Shown piece after piece: positions 33,627 through 43,119 of a DNA stretch of 64,000 bases. Source of the DNA: Candidatus Obscuribacter sp. GTDB lineage: Bacteria; Cyanobacteriota; Vampirovibrionia; Obscuribacterales; Obscuribacteraceae. Position numbers and translations under genes: made by a program. Location: assembly GCA_016712465.1 (NCBI GenBank), contig JADJQZ010000001.1:868001-932000 (forward strand). The letters are read 5' to 3'. Below the pieces are notes generated by a model. It did not search any database. It was not told the origin of the DNA and worked only from the letters and a program-made list of their open reading frames with translations. Within the stretch, counting starts at the first letter, position 1; each line of letters opens with the position of its first letter.

Positions 33627-36479
33627 CTAATATAGCTCCGGGCTTTCGAGGGGATGTTTGTCCAGGTTAGTCAACTTGAGGCTCAGCTTGTAGCCCCTGT
33701 CAGGGCAGTCCAATTTGATTTTTATGTCGTTACCAGGGATCTTTTGAAGGTAGAGGGGCAGGGCCAGGTGCAGGCGGTTGCCCGGATTTTTCAGCCAGGG
33801 TAAAGGCATCTGGCAATCTTTGCCGGCTTTGTCGCGGAAAGTAATTGTGAGTGTGGGCAGTTTATCCGGGCTGTTCAAAGAGAGCCTGCTATCCCTGGAG
33901 GGCTTTTCCAGTTTCACAAAGAGCAATTGCAGCGGTGAAGCGAGGATTTTCTCAGGCACTGGAAGCGTCACTGTCCCTTCCCCTTCCACCATCTGGCTTT
34001 CTACTTGTGGCGGTGACTCTGGTTGAGATGGGCTACCTCTTTGACAGAGCAAATAGATGTTTGCATCGAGCTGAGGTAGCGGCAAGTTCACATCCTTGAT
34101 GCCGACAGACCACTGGCTCTGGCGGGGGCTGTGCTTCTCGTCGAAGCGGCTGTCGGTCAGCCCGCTGTCGTTCTCGACGCCATAGAACGCTTTCTCCCAG
34201 GAGTAAAGTGCGAGGCTGGGTTTGAGAAGGCGCGCGCTCTTACCGTCCCTGGGCGGGCTTGCCGCCGTACCGAAGAGCCTTAACTGTCCTTGTTTGCCGA
34301 TTTCTATCTGGTAGGCCTCTTTGCTGTTGGCCTTGAGCGGCACGGCACTGGTAGCTTCTGTCGCAGTTGTTGCTTTGAATTGTTCGGTCGGTAGAGGCAG
34401 CAGGTACCATTGTCTGATATCCAGATTGCTGATGCCCATGGCCTGGGTCATGCAATCGAAGATGTAGGCACACTCCAGGTAGGCAATGCCATCCGTCCGT
34501 ACTTTCAGTTGATTCCAGTCGTCCAGAATTGCCAGCCCCGGTATCAAGGGTGCCACCACTTCCCGTCCGTTTATCTTGAATTTGATGTCGTCCCGCAGGA
34601 TTTCTCCCCTGTCGGAGTCAATCAAAAGATAGCGCGGTTTAACGGTTCCGACTGAACTGAGTCTTCCGGCCGGAACCAGCAGTTCTCCTTGAATTTTGGC
34701 TGGCGGGTCGATAGTTGTAATGCGCTCCTGGAAGCGTCCGTTTGCTCGTTGCGGCAAGAGCAGCAGCGGCATCAGGCAGATTGCTTGTAGTATCGTCAGA
34801 GCCCTGGCCAGATTGAGACCTACATTCTTGAAGCTTACCTGCTTGAGGTCTTCTTGCGAGCCGGTGCAAGTGCTTCTGCGGAGAAGCGGTAGGCTAAGGA
34901 AAAGGGAGACGAAGAAGACCAGTCCACAACTTGCGGCGATCAGGCTGCGCATAAGCAAGTCGCTTCCCTGCACGGCCAGTACCGATACGGGGTTAGTGTA
35001 GCTGAAGCTGCTCAGATCGTCTCTCAAATAGAAAAACAGGAAGAGAGCGGAAACCAAGAGCGTTTGCGGGATATGGTTTTTGCCGGCATTCTCTTTGAGC
35101 AGTCGCCCCAGGAAATACATGCCGGCACCGGCAAAGATAAGTAGAACCGGCATGGCCGTCAGGTTATAGCGCGGTACTGTGATAAAAGCCAGGTAGGGCA
35201 GATTAAGTGCAAAAGCCATGAGCAGGTAGAATTTGCCGGGTAGAGTCGAAAGCCGCGCCGTACCGTTTGCCGAGGCAAGCGTGATCATGCCGAAGGAGAG
35301 TCCGGCCAGGGCTGCCAGCAAAATAATTTGATGATAGGCCGTCTGCCATTTGTAGTCGATGGGACCAAGGGGTGTGCGGTAGTCGTTCCAGGGAAATTTA
35401 TAAAGCCTTGCCGGTTTGTCGAGCATGAGGCGCAAGAAGGAGTTGGGGCTCTTTTTGTAAGCCTCCGCCACCAGTCTGGGAAAACTCTTTTCTTCAATAC
35501 CGCGTCCATCCGGATAAGGATAGGAGAGAAAGCCCTGGCTGGCAGTATTGGTGCCGATGAAGAGGTTGTAGTGACCGACCCGGTCTACCACCAGGGAGAC
35601 CTTGTGGAAGGCTTGATTTTCGAAGACAAACCAGGGCAAGAGGACGGAAGCAAAGCCTAGCAATAAGCTAGCGGCAGCAAGTGCCGGAGCGCGAAGATTC
35701 TTAGTTGCCAGATAGACCTGGGCAAGCACGAAAACGGCAGTGGCTCCTGTGAAGAGCAGCATGGCCGAGCGTGTTAATTGCAAAACGGTGAGAGACAGCC
35801 CCAGTAGGAAGTAGAGGAGAGCCGCAAGGGAAAATTTCTTTTGGGTTTCCGAATTCTTAGTTCCCGCGCTTGTGCCCGGACCGGCTTCCAGTGTGGAGGC
35901 AAAGGCAAAGAGTGTGAAGCAGGCGCATTCCACAAAGGTGGCAAAGGTTTCGCTGTAGAGTCTGCCTGTGTTGATAATAAAGGCCGGATAGAAGACTGCT
36001 AGAAGTCCTGCCGCCCAGGCGGCTTTATTGCCGAAGAGGCGGTTTGTGGTGAGATAGATGAAGGCGCAAGTCAGTGATGAAACCAGGCTTTGAAAGACCA
36101 GGGGGGTGACGAAATTCTGGCTGTCAAAAGCTTTGCCGGTGACGAAGTTGAAAAGCCAGAGGGCAAAAGGGAAGGCCGGTCCGGTGATGATGAATTCTTT
36201 CCATTCCGGACCGTACTGAGGATTGAGCCAGTTCAACCTACTAAGGGCCGTGGCGTAGCGAAGATATTCGGCGGCGTCGGCGCTGGAATAGGCATTCACG
36301 TGCTCGGTGCCGAAATTAAACCAGAGTCTTGCTACCAGCGCCAGGCTTACCAGAATGGCGCAGTTTTTAAGAAGCGGGCTGGCCAGTGGTGGTAGGTCGG
36401 CGCTCTGGCTTCGACCGGAAACATCCGTCTCGTCTTCTTTTCCCACAATACTAATTGAGAGGCTCCCCTTTGGCCGCAC
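33627..36479 (-). CDS. Large GT39/ArnT-like membrane protein
   Basis: A 950-residue protein with about twelve membrane helices in residues 40-560 and a C-terminal extracytoplasmic part of about 380 residues. YSSADAAEYLRYATALSRL gives acidic residues in the first outer loop, and LFGNKAAWAAGLLAVFYPAF, then INTGRLYSETFATFVECACF, resemble GT39/PMT-type transferases. The GTG at 36479 overlaps the upstream GT4 gene by 29 bases; a GTG at 36446 would follow that stop by 4 bases and is an alternative. Together with the next gene it suggests two-step glycan modification at the outer face of the inner membrane. Confidence 0.6.
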   Translation of the reverse strand: MRPKGSLSISIVGKEDETDVSGRSQSADLPPLASPLLKNCAILVSLALVARLWFNFGTEHVNAYSSADAAEYLRYATALSRLNWLNPQYGPEWKEFIITGPAFPFALWLFNFVTGKAFDSQNFVTPLVFQSLVSSLTCAFIYLTTNRLFGNKAAWAAGLLAVFYPAFIINTGRLYSETFATFVECACFTLFAFASTLEAGPGTSAGTKNSETQKKFSLAALLYFLLGLSLTVLQLTRSAMLLFTGATAVFVLAQVYLATKNLRAPALAAASLLLGFASVLLPWFVFENQAFHKVSLVVDRVGHYNLFIGTNTASQGFLSYPYPDGRGIEEKSFPRLVAEAYKKSPNSFLRLMLDKPARLYKFPWNDYRTPLGPIDYKWQTAYHQIILLAALAGLSFGMITLASANGTARLSTLPGKFYLLMAFALNLPYLAFITVPRYNLTAMPVLLIFAGAGMYFLGRLLKENAGKNHIPQTLLVSALFLFFYLRDDLSSFSYTNPVSVLAVQGSDLLMRSLIAASCGLVFFVSLFLSLPLLRRSTCTGSQEDLKQVSFKNVGLNLARALTILQAICLMPLLLLPQRANGRFQERITTIDPPAKIQGELLVPAGRLSSVGTVKPRYLLIDSDRGEILRDDIKFKINGREVVAPLIPGLAILDDWNQLKVRTDGIAYLECAYIFDCMTQAMGISNLDIRQWYLLPLPTEQFKATTATEATSAVPLKANSKEAYQIEIGKQGQLRLFGTAASPPRDGKSARLLKPSLALYSWEKAFYGVENDSGLTDSRFDEKHSPRQSQWSVGIKDVNLPLPQLDANIYLLCQRGSPSQPESPPQVESQMVEGEGTVTLPVPEKILASPLQLLFVKLEKPSRDSRLSLNSPDKLPTLTITFRDKAGKDCQMPLPWLKNPGNRLHLALPLYLQKIPGNDIKIKLDCPDRGYKLSLKLTNLDKHPLESPELY

Positions 36480-38106
36480 TCACGCTCATTTCGTCATTGC
36501 TTTTGAGGGTGGACGGTTGACCCGGCCTGGCTGCAATCTCTTTCAACTTAATATCGCTCTCCAATTTTCTCAGGAAATTGGGATAACGCTCTTCTTTGGT
36601 TCCGCAGAGCTTCAACAAGATTCTGGAAGTTTTGCTCAGTGCTTTGGCTATAAACAGTCTGGGTCGGGCCTTGAGGAAGTGGAACCAGTGGCTGAGTCGG
36701 AAGCGGTAGGACTGTTGGTAGAGAAGATCGTAGATCATCTTGTCCATGGCATCGAGGAATATGGTGGCATCCTCAGTGGCACGCAAGTAGCTGTGCTGAT
36801 ACAGGTGTTTTATACTGCCTGAGCCGTTGCCCTTGAAATTGGCCATGGCCAGTTCATAAAGTTCTGCAGTCTGCCTGGCTATTTCCTTGCGGTCGAATTT
36901 TTCAACAGCACGGGCCCTGGCGCCGCCGGCCAGACGTTCCCGTTCGGCCTGGTCCGTGAGCAGTTTGATCAGTGCTTCCGCAATCGCCTGTGGGTCTTTG
37001 GCCGGAATAATCAGTCCGGACTCGTTATGAACCATGTATTCCTTGGTGCCACCAGCAGAGGTGCCGATCACAGCCCTGCCGCAAGCCATGGCTTCCAGGC
37101 AGGTATAGGGCGAATTGTCGTAAACGGAAGGCACGATGGAAATGTCGGCGCTGCGATAGTAGGCAGGCAGGCTATCGAGCGGCACCCTGTCGATGAAGGT
37201 GACGGCGCCGGTTGCCCCGGCTGCTTTCAAGGCTTCCTTCAATTTAGCCAGAACGGAAGTCTGACCTTCGGCCGTATTGGTATCATCACCGATGATGACA
37301 AATTCCACATTGGGGCAGGCTTTGACCACAGTCGGCAGGGCTTGAATGAGGTAGTTGATACCCTTTCTCTCTTCCAGTCGACCGACAAAGAGCACCCGCA
37401 GTTTGCCGCTGGCTGCAGCCGGCGGCAGCATGGTCTCGCCCTTCGGTGTGAAAATGGTTGTATCGATTGGGTTTCTGACGATGCAGATGTCTTCTTGCTT
37501 AATACCCAGATCTCCGGCCACAAATTCAGCCAGGTCGTCTGAAGGCGAGGTCAGTACATCTGCCGAGAGCATGGCTACTCGCTCGATCATGGCTACGAAT
37601 TGATGGTCGAAAGAGGCGGAGACGTTATGCAGTTTCTCTGAGATGAATTTGGAATGGGGTGTATAAAGCCTGATGACCATGGGCAGAGCACGGGTGACGG
37701 CAGGATAGATACCCTCGGCCAGAAGTTCCGGCGTGTCTACTACGTCGAAGGGTTTCTCCCGGTGTAGTTCGGTAAACTTGTGCCAGAGAGCCGTTGAGGT
37801 ACAGAGCAGGTAGCGGCTGTAGGGCATGGCCATGTTGACGCAGTTGAGTTTGGACGGAAACTCGTAGGGCAGAACCCTGTGGATTGTGACTAGCCGTTTT
37901 TCGGCGCTATCCTTTTGGGCTGTATCGTGACCGTCGCCGGCCACTACCTCTTCCGTGTAGGAGCGTGGCTTTTCCTTGGCCAGAGAGACCACGACCACAT
38001 CATGACCCAACAAGGCCAGCCCGTGGGCTAGATGCCTTGTGAAGGTGGCAATGCCGCCATAGCCGGTTTCCGGTGGATACTCGCGCGATATGAGACAGAT
38101 TCGCAT
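36451..38106 (-). CDS. Glycosyltransferase family 4
   Basis: A 551-residue retaining GT-B enzyme. The N-terminal domain begins MRICLISREYPPETGYGGIA and has the glycine-rich acceptor loop. The C-terminal nucleotide-binding domain has LRVLFVGRLEERKGINYLIQ and the donor motif SVYDNSPYTCLEAMACGRAV with its conserved Glu. About 130 residues after the catalytic domain (from about 420) are extra and helical (LYQQSYRFRLSHWFHFLKAR). It is cytoplasmic, first in an operon with two GT-C-like proteins, and divergent from another GT4 gene 85 bases away. Confidence 0.85.
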   Translation of the reverse strand: MRICLISREYPPETGYGGIATFTRHLAHGLALLGHDVVVVSLAKEKPRSYTEEVVAGDGHDTAQKDSAEKRLVTIHRVLPYEFPSKLNCVNMAMPYSRYLLCTSTALWHKFTELHREKPFDVVDTPELLAEGIYPAVTRALPMVIRLYTPHSKFISEKLHNVSASFDHQFVAMIERVAMLSADVLTSPSDDLAEFVAGDLGIKQEDICIVRNPIDTTIFTPKGETMLPPAAASGKLRVLFVGRLEERKGINYLIQALPTVVKACPNVEFVIIGDDTNTAEGQTSVLAKLKEALKAAGATGAVTFIDRVPLDSLPAYYRSADISIVPSVYDNSPYTCLEAMACGRAVIGTSAGGTKEYMVHNESGLIIPAKDPQAIAEALIKLLTDQAERERLAGGARARAVEKFDRKEIARQTAELYELAMANFKGNGSGSIKHLYQHSYLRATEDATIFLDAMDKMIYDLLYQQSYRFRLSHWFHFLKARPRLFIAKALSKTSRILLKLCGTKEERYPNFLRKLESDIKLKEIAARPGQPSTLKSNDEMSVSAAKGEPLN

Positions 38107-38191
38107 AGCCTTCCATTTTAACCCCGCTATGTATCAAGAAGAGCGGCACCATCATTAGGATCTTTAAAATCCTGGTAACATAAAAGGTCGC

Positions 38192-39649
38192 ATGAAAAGA
38201 GTTTTACTTACCTCCCATAAGTTTTTTCCTGAACACAAAGCCGGTACGGAAGTACTTACACTCAAGATTGCCCAGGACCTGCAAAGACGGGGCTATGAAG
38301 TGAAGGTGGTGGCAGCCTGCCCGCCTGACCTCGATGCCAGGCGCAAGGTCGAGCATAGTTTTGAAGGTGACTTTCGAGAATATGAATATGAGGGCGTGCC
38401 GGTCCACATAGTGGGAGAGTCCCTGAGGCTGAGGGATTACGAGTTTCGCTCAGAGTATTATCATCCGCTCATGAAGCGGCATTTTCAGGGTCTACTGGCC
38501 GACTTCAAACCCGACCTTGTACAAATTGTGCATGCACAGAATCTTTCTGCTGCCGTAATTGAGCCCTGTGTAACGGCTCAAATTCCAGTGGTTTTCTACA
38601 GTACCGATTTCTGGTTCGTCTGCCCGATAGTGCAGCTGAAGCGTCCGGATGGGCAGGTTTGCCGCGGTCCCGGGCCCATGGCCCTCAAATGTCTGGATTG
38701 TTATACTCCCCGCTTGCTTCCGGCCGCCGCAGAAGTAATGGAGGCTGTCTCTGCCAAATATCAAGTTGTGGGTAGCGCCCTTGCACCCATGCCGGAGCTT
38801 GTTAAGCAGGCGGTCGGCAATGCCGCATCTATGGCTTTCAGTGGGCTTAAGGCTCCCTCTGCGTTTGCCGCTACCATGGAGCGACCGGGCGTACTGAGAA
38901 AATTGGCCAACCAGCTAAGCGCCATCATGGTGCCCACGCGCCTCATGCAAGACATCTTTGTGGAGAACGGCATTGAGAAACGACTCATTTCTCATGTTCC
39001 CTTCGGCATTGATACAAGCAAGCTGGTCAATCACACCGAAAAGATAGCCTCGGATAAGTTTCGCATTGGATTCATCGGTACCTTTTTTGAGCACAAAGGT
39101 GTGGATTTGCTGCTGCGCGCCTTTCTTTCTCTGCCGGCCGCCGGCAAAGTCAACAAAGATGGGCGCAGTTTCAGTGGCAGTGAGTTGAAACTTTACGGCG
39201 ATCCCGGGCAGTTTCCCGAATACTTCGCCAAACTGGAAAATATAGTCAAGCAAGGCGGTGCCCGCGCCAGGAATGTGCATTTTCTGGGCACCTTTCCTAA
39301 TGATGAGCTGGGATCGGTGTTTCAGGAGTTGGATGTACTGGTCGTGCCTTCCCGCTGGTACGAAAATACTCCGCTGGTCATGCAGTCGGCGCTTGCCACC
39401 CGCACGCCCCTGGTCGTTACAGACCTGGGCGGTATGTCCGAACTGGTGAAGGACGGGGTAAACGGATTATTGTTCAAACTTAATGATCATCGCTCTCTGG
39501 CTGAAAAGCTGGCGCTTATCCTCAACAAGCCCCAGCTTCTGGAGCACTATATGAGCAATATCAAGCCTGAGCGTACAGTGGCTGACATGGTTGATGATAT
39601 AGAATCAGTCTATTCAAGAGTATTAGGTCTTTCGAGCGCGAAAAAATGA
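38192..39649 (+). CDS. Glycosyltransferase family 4
   Basis: A 485-residue GT-B glycosyltransferase. It begins MKRVLLTSHKFFPEHKAGTE, then has KFRIGFIGTFFEHKGVDLLL in the second domain and PSRWYENTPLVMQSALATRT, where Glu is the conserved donor-binding residue. A Cys-rich insert (FWFVCPIVQLKRPDGQVCRG, then CLDCYTPR) sits near residue 150, as in some family members that act on large acceptors. The next gene, an epimerase, overlaps by 4 bases, suggesting that it feeds this enzyme with a nucleotide-sugar. Confidence 0.85.
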   Translation: MKRVLLTSHKFFPEHKAGTEVLTLKIAQDLQRRGYEVKVVAACPPDLDARRKVEHSFEGDFREYEYEGVPVHIVGESLRLRDYEFRSEYYHPLMKRHFQGLLADFKPDLVQIVHAQNLSAAVIEPCVTAQIPVVFYSTDFWFVCPIVQLKRPDGQVCRGPGPMALKCLDCYTPRLLPAAAEVMEAVSAKYQVVGSALAPMPELVKQAVGNAASMAFSGLKAPSAFAATMERPGVLRKLANQLSAIMVPTRLMQDIFVENGIEKRLISHVPFGIDTSKLVNHTEKIASDKFRIGFIGTFFEHKGVDLLLRAFLSLPAAGKVNKDGRSFSGSELKLYGDPGQFPEYFAKLENIVKQGGARARNVHFLGTFPNDELGSVFQELDVLVVPSRWYENTPLVMQSALATRTPLVVTDLGGMSELVKDGVNGLLFKLNDHRSLAEKLALILNKPQLLEHYMSNIKPERTVADMVDDIESVYSRVLGLSSAKK

Positions 39650-40578
39650 AAGCATTAGTCATCGGCGGCAACGGATTCATCGGCACCAACCTGGTGCAAT
39701 TACTGGTAGACAGCGGCCATCAGGTACGGGTCTTTGACAGGTACCCCAGCCGTTTCCGCGGACCAATCGCCGGCGTCGAGTACATGATGGGTGACATCGG
39801 CAATCATGGCGAGATGGAAGAAGCCGTAAAGGGCATGGAATGGGTTTTTCACCTGGCTTACACTACCTTGCCCCAGACTTCCAATGATGATCCTGTTTAC
39901 GATATTCGCTCCAATATCGCCGATACAGTGCAGCTTCTCACTGAGTGTGTGAAGTCGAAAGTAAACAAATTCGTCTTTATTTCTTCCGGTGGTACCGTAT
40001 ACGGTGTGCCGTCCGTTTCGCCGATCCAGGAAGATCATCCTACAGAGCCTATTTGCTCCTACGGTATCAGCAAGCTCTCAATTGAGAAGTATCTGCATCT
40101 TTTTCAGAAGTTGTACGGGCTTGAGTATGTTGTCGCGCGCATCTCCAATCCCTACGGAGAACTGCAGAATCCCAACGCCAAGCAGGGTGCCATTGGCGTA
40201 TTCCTGGGTAATATTGCGCGCAAACAGCCGATTACCATCTGGGGCGATGGCGAAGTAATAAGAGATTATATTTACATTGGTGATACCGTTAAAGCTCTCT
40301 TATGTGCCGCTGAGTACAAGCCGGCTGAAAATGGACCGCGGGTATTCAATGTCGGCTACGGCGAAGGTCATACCCTGAACGAGATTGTGGAAGTGATTCG
40401 GGAAGTGGTTGGACCCCATGTCGAGGTGAAGTACACCGAGGGTAGACCAGTCGATGTGCCCGTGAACGTTCTGGATATCAAGCGGGCGGAGCGCTATCTT
40501 AAATGGCGTCCTGAAGTCAGTTTAAGGAATGGTGTGGAGCGCAGTTGGAATTGGGTTAACTCTCTCCAACTTACCTGA
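39646..40578 (+). CDS. NAD-dependent nucleotide-sugar epimerase/dehydratase
   Basis: A 310-residue short-chain dehydrogenase of the extended type. VIGGNGFIGTNLVQLL binds NAD; the catalytic Ser is in FISSGGTVYGVP and the YxxxK pair in CSYGISKLSIEKY. RDYIYIGDTVKALL and FNVGYGEGHTLNEIVEVI are typical of UDP-hexose 4-epimerases of the GalE/WbpP group. The exact sugar cannot be told. It overlaps the GT4 stop by 4 bases (ATGA). Confidence 0.85.
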   Translation: MKALVIGGNGFIGTNLVQLLVDSGHQVRVFDRYPSRFRGPIAGVEYMMGDIGNHGEMEEAVKGMEWVFHLAYTTLPQTSNDDPVYDIRSNIADTVQLLTECVKSKVNKFVFISSGGTVYGVPSVSPIQEDHPTEPICSYGISKLSIEKYLHLFQKLYGLEYVVARISNPYGELQNPNAKQGAIGVFLGNIARKQPITIWGDGEVIRDYIYIGDTVKALLCAAEYKPAENGPRVFNVGYGEGHTLNEIVEVIREVVGPHVEVKYTEGRPVDVPVNVLDIKRAERYLKWRPEVSLRNGVERSWNWVNSLQLT

Positions 40579-40701
40579 CCTGAATTAGAATTGCCAAGTT
40601 GACCGGACAGCTTATCTGTAAGACAATTTGCATGCTTACAACCTGTTTGGGTTGGTGGAAGCGTCAACGTACATCTCCGAGCATTGATAAAGGTCAATTC
40701 T

Positions 40702-41751
40702 GTGGTCCTGGCTGGCAAATTGGATTCTGAAAATACGGCGCCTATAGACCTTTCGGTGATAGTGGCCGTCTACAACGAAGACCCCCGTAACCTTGTGGCA
40801 TTGCTTGATCGGCTTGCTTCGGTCATCAGTCCGACTGGTACTACCTATGAAGTAGTATTCGTAAATGATGGCTCCAGACCTCCCACCTCCAATGCGCTTC
40901 GGCAGATTGCCGCCGAGTACGACGGTGTAAAACTAATCGAGCTCTCCCGTAATTTCGGACAACAGGCCGCTATCACTTGTGGGTTGGACCACAGCGAGGG
41001 GCAGGTTGTGGTGAATATTGATTCCGACTTGCAAGATCCGCCTGAACTGATAGTGGATATGCTTCAGAAGTGGAAAGAGGGCTATGACGTAGTCTATGCC
41101 CAGCGCTCAACTCGTAGAGATAGATTTCTAAAGAGATTCACTGCGTATCTGTTCTATAGGCTGCTCGGCGCTGTTTCTTCCGTTGAAATTCCCTGGGATA
41201 CCGGTGATTTCCGCTTGATGGACAGGAAGGTCGTTCTGGCGCTTGCTTCGCTGCCGGAAAAAACCAGATTCTTGCGTGGCATGATTCCCTGGTTGGGCTT
41301 TAAGCAGTGCGGTATTTCTATCGATCGCGGCGCCAGAGAAATGGGTGAAAGCACTTATACGATCAAGAAATTGATCAGTCTGGCACTGGATGGACTTTTG
41401 GCTTTGAGTATCGCCCCCCTGTATTTTATTTCTGTAGCGGGCGGGGTGATAATCGGCCTTTCGGTTCTGTCCCTGGTGGTGGCTCTTGCCGCCGGTAGCT
41501 TCATGAGTGCCACTCTACAGTCGCAATTGGTGATCGTTTCGTGTATCGCCCTCTTCTCCGGGGTGCAGATTTTTTGCACCGGTGTGGTTGCTGCCTATAT
41601 GGCAAAAGTTCTGGATGAAACCCGGGCACGCCCCACTTACATAGTTGGTAACCGCCTGGGTCAAGGCTTCGAGTCCGGCAGTCGTAGCAAGGTTGCTACT
41701 GTCAGTGGCCGACAGATGGAAAAAGCGGAGTTTGCAGCCGGTCATCGATGA
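40702..41751 (+). CDS. Glycosyltransferase family 2, GtrB/DPM1-like
   Basis: A 349-residue enzyme of the polyprenyl-phosphate sugar synthase type, which loads a sugar on undecaprenyl phosphate. The GT-A core has LSVIVAVYNEDPRNLVALL, VNDGSRPP, FGQQAAITCGLDHSEGQ and the metal-binding VVNIDSDLQDPPEL. Two C-terminal membrane helices (about 228-300) anchor it. The GTG at 40702 is preferred since AAAGG lies 8 bases upstream; a TTG at 40684 is in frame but lacks a site. Its lipid-linked product is the expected donor for the GT-C-like proteins of the cluster (inference). Confidence 0.85.
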   Translation: MVLAGKLDSENTAPIDLSVIVAVYNEDPRNLVALLDRLASVISPTGTTYEVVFVNDGSRPPTSNALRQIAAEYDGVKLIELSRNFGQQAAITCGLDHSEGQVVVNIDSDLQDPPELIVDMLQKWKEGYDVVYAQRSTRRDRFLKRFTAYLFYRLLGAVSSVEIPWDTGDFRLMDRKVVLALASLPEKTRFLRGMIPWLGFKQCGISIDRGAREMGESTYTIKKLISLALDGLLALSIAPLYFISVAGGVIIGLSVLSLVVALAAGSFMSATLQSQLVIVSCIALFSGVQIFCTGVVAAYMAKVLDETRARPTYIVGNRLGQGFESGSRSKVATVSGRQMEKAEFAAGHR

Positions 41752-41940
41752 GATTGATTGGTTTTCAGATTTTTCCAAGTAATTTCTAAAGGTCGTCTGG
41801 ACTTAGTGCAGTCAACCCTGTGCTGCCCTTTGACCGTATTCGGGCGCCTGCCGGTCCAGGAGTAGAGATAAATTACCGTTGTCGTGAGAAGAGTGGGAGA
41901 GTTAGCAACTACCTCTCTCTGTTTCTATGATGCTGGGGGT

Positions 41941-42420
41941 GATTTAGAAAAACAGCGGAAAATCTAAATTCGATTGTCGGGCCTGGTGTTGTACCAAATG
42001 GGTTGGAGAGGAGTCCACATCAATCAGGGACCTTCTTTAGCCAGTTTGCGATGTTGCGATTGATTTAGAAAAACAGCGGAAAATCTAAATTCGATTGTCG
42101 GGCCTGGTGTTGTACCAAAAGGGTTGGAGAGGAGCCCACATCAATCAGGGATTGTTTAGCCAGTTTGCGATGTTGAGGTTGATTTAGAAAAACAGCGGAA
42201 AATCTAAAATTGGCGCCAGGTGCCTTTGCCGTTGGAGAAAAATCTGAATCCGATACCCGGTGTGGCTAAGTCGCGAGGGTGAATTAAGAAAAGCAGCGGA
42301 ATAACTAAATTCGTTTATCGTCCTGGCGCTGTGAAAATACGGTTAGAAAGGAGTCCAGGTCAATCCAGTTGGCTGAGCACTGTGTTTTAGAAAAACAGTA
42401 GAAGATCTGAACCGCCCCCA
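41941..42420. repeat. Five-unit tandem array of ~100-121-bp elements
   Basis: Units start at 41941, 42062, 42181, 42281 and about 42384. The core TTTAGAAAAACAGCGGAAAA is followed by TCTAAA, so TTTAGA and TCTAAA form inverted ends. Units 1 and 2 are nearly identical over about 110 bases, including TTGTCGGGCCTGGTGTTGTA and GGTTGGAGAGGAG; unit 3 shares only the core, and units 4 and 5 are diverged. No open frame crosses the array. It fills the gap of 750 bases between the GT2 and AbiEi-like genes; 41752-41940 shows nothing else. Confidence 0.8.
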
Positions 42421-42503
42421 ATAGTTTTTAACCTCTCCGATTGAACCAAATGTGATCTGCTGCCGTTTTAGTAGGTAGGAGAATTTGGCATGGGGGGCGC
42501 ATT

Positions 42504-43118
42504 ATGAGCGTTAAAGCAATGTTGCGTGAATACATAGGCGATTTACCCGAAGACCAGCTGTTTTGTACGAGGGATCTGCTGGGGCTTTGCAGCCGACAGT
42601 CACTTGATGTAGCTCTCTCCGACCTCGTGAAGGAAGAATTCCTTGAACGGCTCGCACAGGGAGTCTTTCGCTTGAGAAAGGCAGAGAATGCACCGGTCAG
42701 CCCACTGGTGGTGGCAGAAGTGAAACTTAAAGCCTTCGGCAAGAGTATGTTTGATTTGCCTGAAGAGCGCCGCAGTCCTGTAAGCAGAAAGCTAGTATCA
42801 GCCGAAACTGAGAGCAGCCTGGTGATAGTGGGCACAGACGGTAAGTCCAGTTCTTTTCGCTATCAGGGCAAAAAAATTGTATGCCTCTCCCTTGGCCCGC
42901 GTAAGTGCCGCCTGGGCAATGGCCTCTTCGGTTCGACTCTGCGCCGACTCTGGCTCCTGGGAAGTGGAGAAATTCCCAATGAGCAAGCACAGCCGGCAAT
43001 AGATAACTTACTGATGAACCAGCAACTTTGGAATAAGTTCGTGAAGTTCTTGCCCGATTGGCTCTGTAGACGGCTGTCTCTGGCTGGTCTGGCGTATCGT
43101 CCGGCTCAAGTTGTCTGA
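42504..43118 (+). CDS. AbiEi/DUF6088-like winged-helix protein
   Basis: A 204-residue protein. Its first ~65 residues look like the winged helix of type IV antitoxins (AbiEi/DUF6088): FCTRDLLGLCSRQSLDVALS, then LVKEEFLERLAQGVFRLRKA. The remainder (SSFRYQGKKIVCLSLGPRKC, LRRLWLLGSGEI) fits that family loosely. No AbiEii-type nucleotidyltransferase toxin follows; the next gene is a convergent phosphohexomutase 1 base away. It may be an orphan regulator, and the repeat array directly upstream is a candidate binding region. Function is not established. Confidence 0.6.
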   Translation: MSVKAMLREYIGDLPEDQLFCTRDLLGLCSRQSLDVALSDLVKEEFLERLAQGVFRLRKAENAPVSPLVVAEVKLKAFGKSMFDLPEERRSPVSRKLVSAETESSLVIVGTDGKSSSFRYQGKKIVCLSLGPRKCRLGNGLFGSTLRRLWLLGSGEIPNEQAQPAIDNLLMNQQLWNKFVKFLPDWLCRRLSLAGLAYRPAQVV

Positions 43119-43119
43119 G

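Noticed and set aside
40579..40701. Weak promoter TTGACC-17-GACAAT and small inverted repeat before the GT2 gene
   Set aside because: The -10 box is poor and the 6-bp stem too short; not enough to list as a feature.
41941..42420. Repeat array as CRISPR or as a type III toxin-antitoxin RNA
   Set aside because: Unit spacing of 100-121 bases, long shared spacers in units 1-2 and no cas genes exclude CRISPR; the downstream protein does not look like ToxN.
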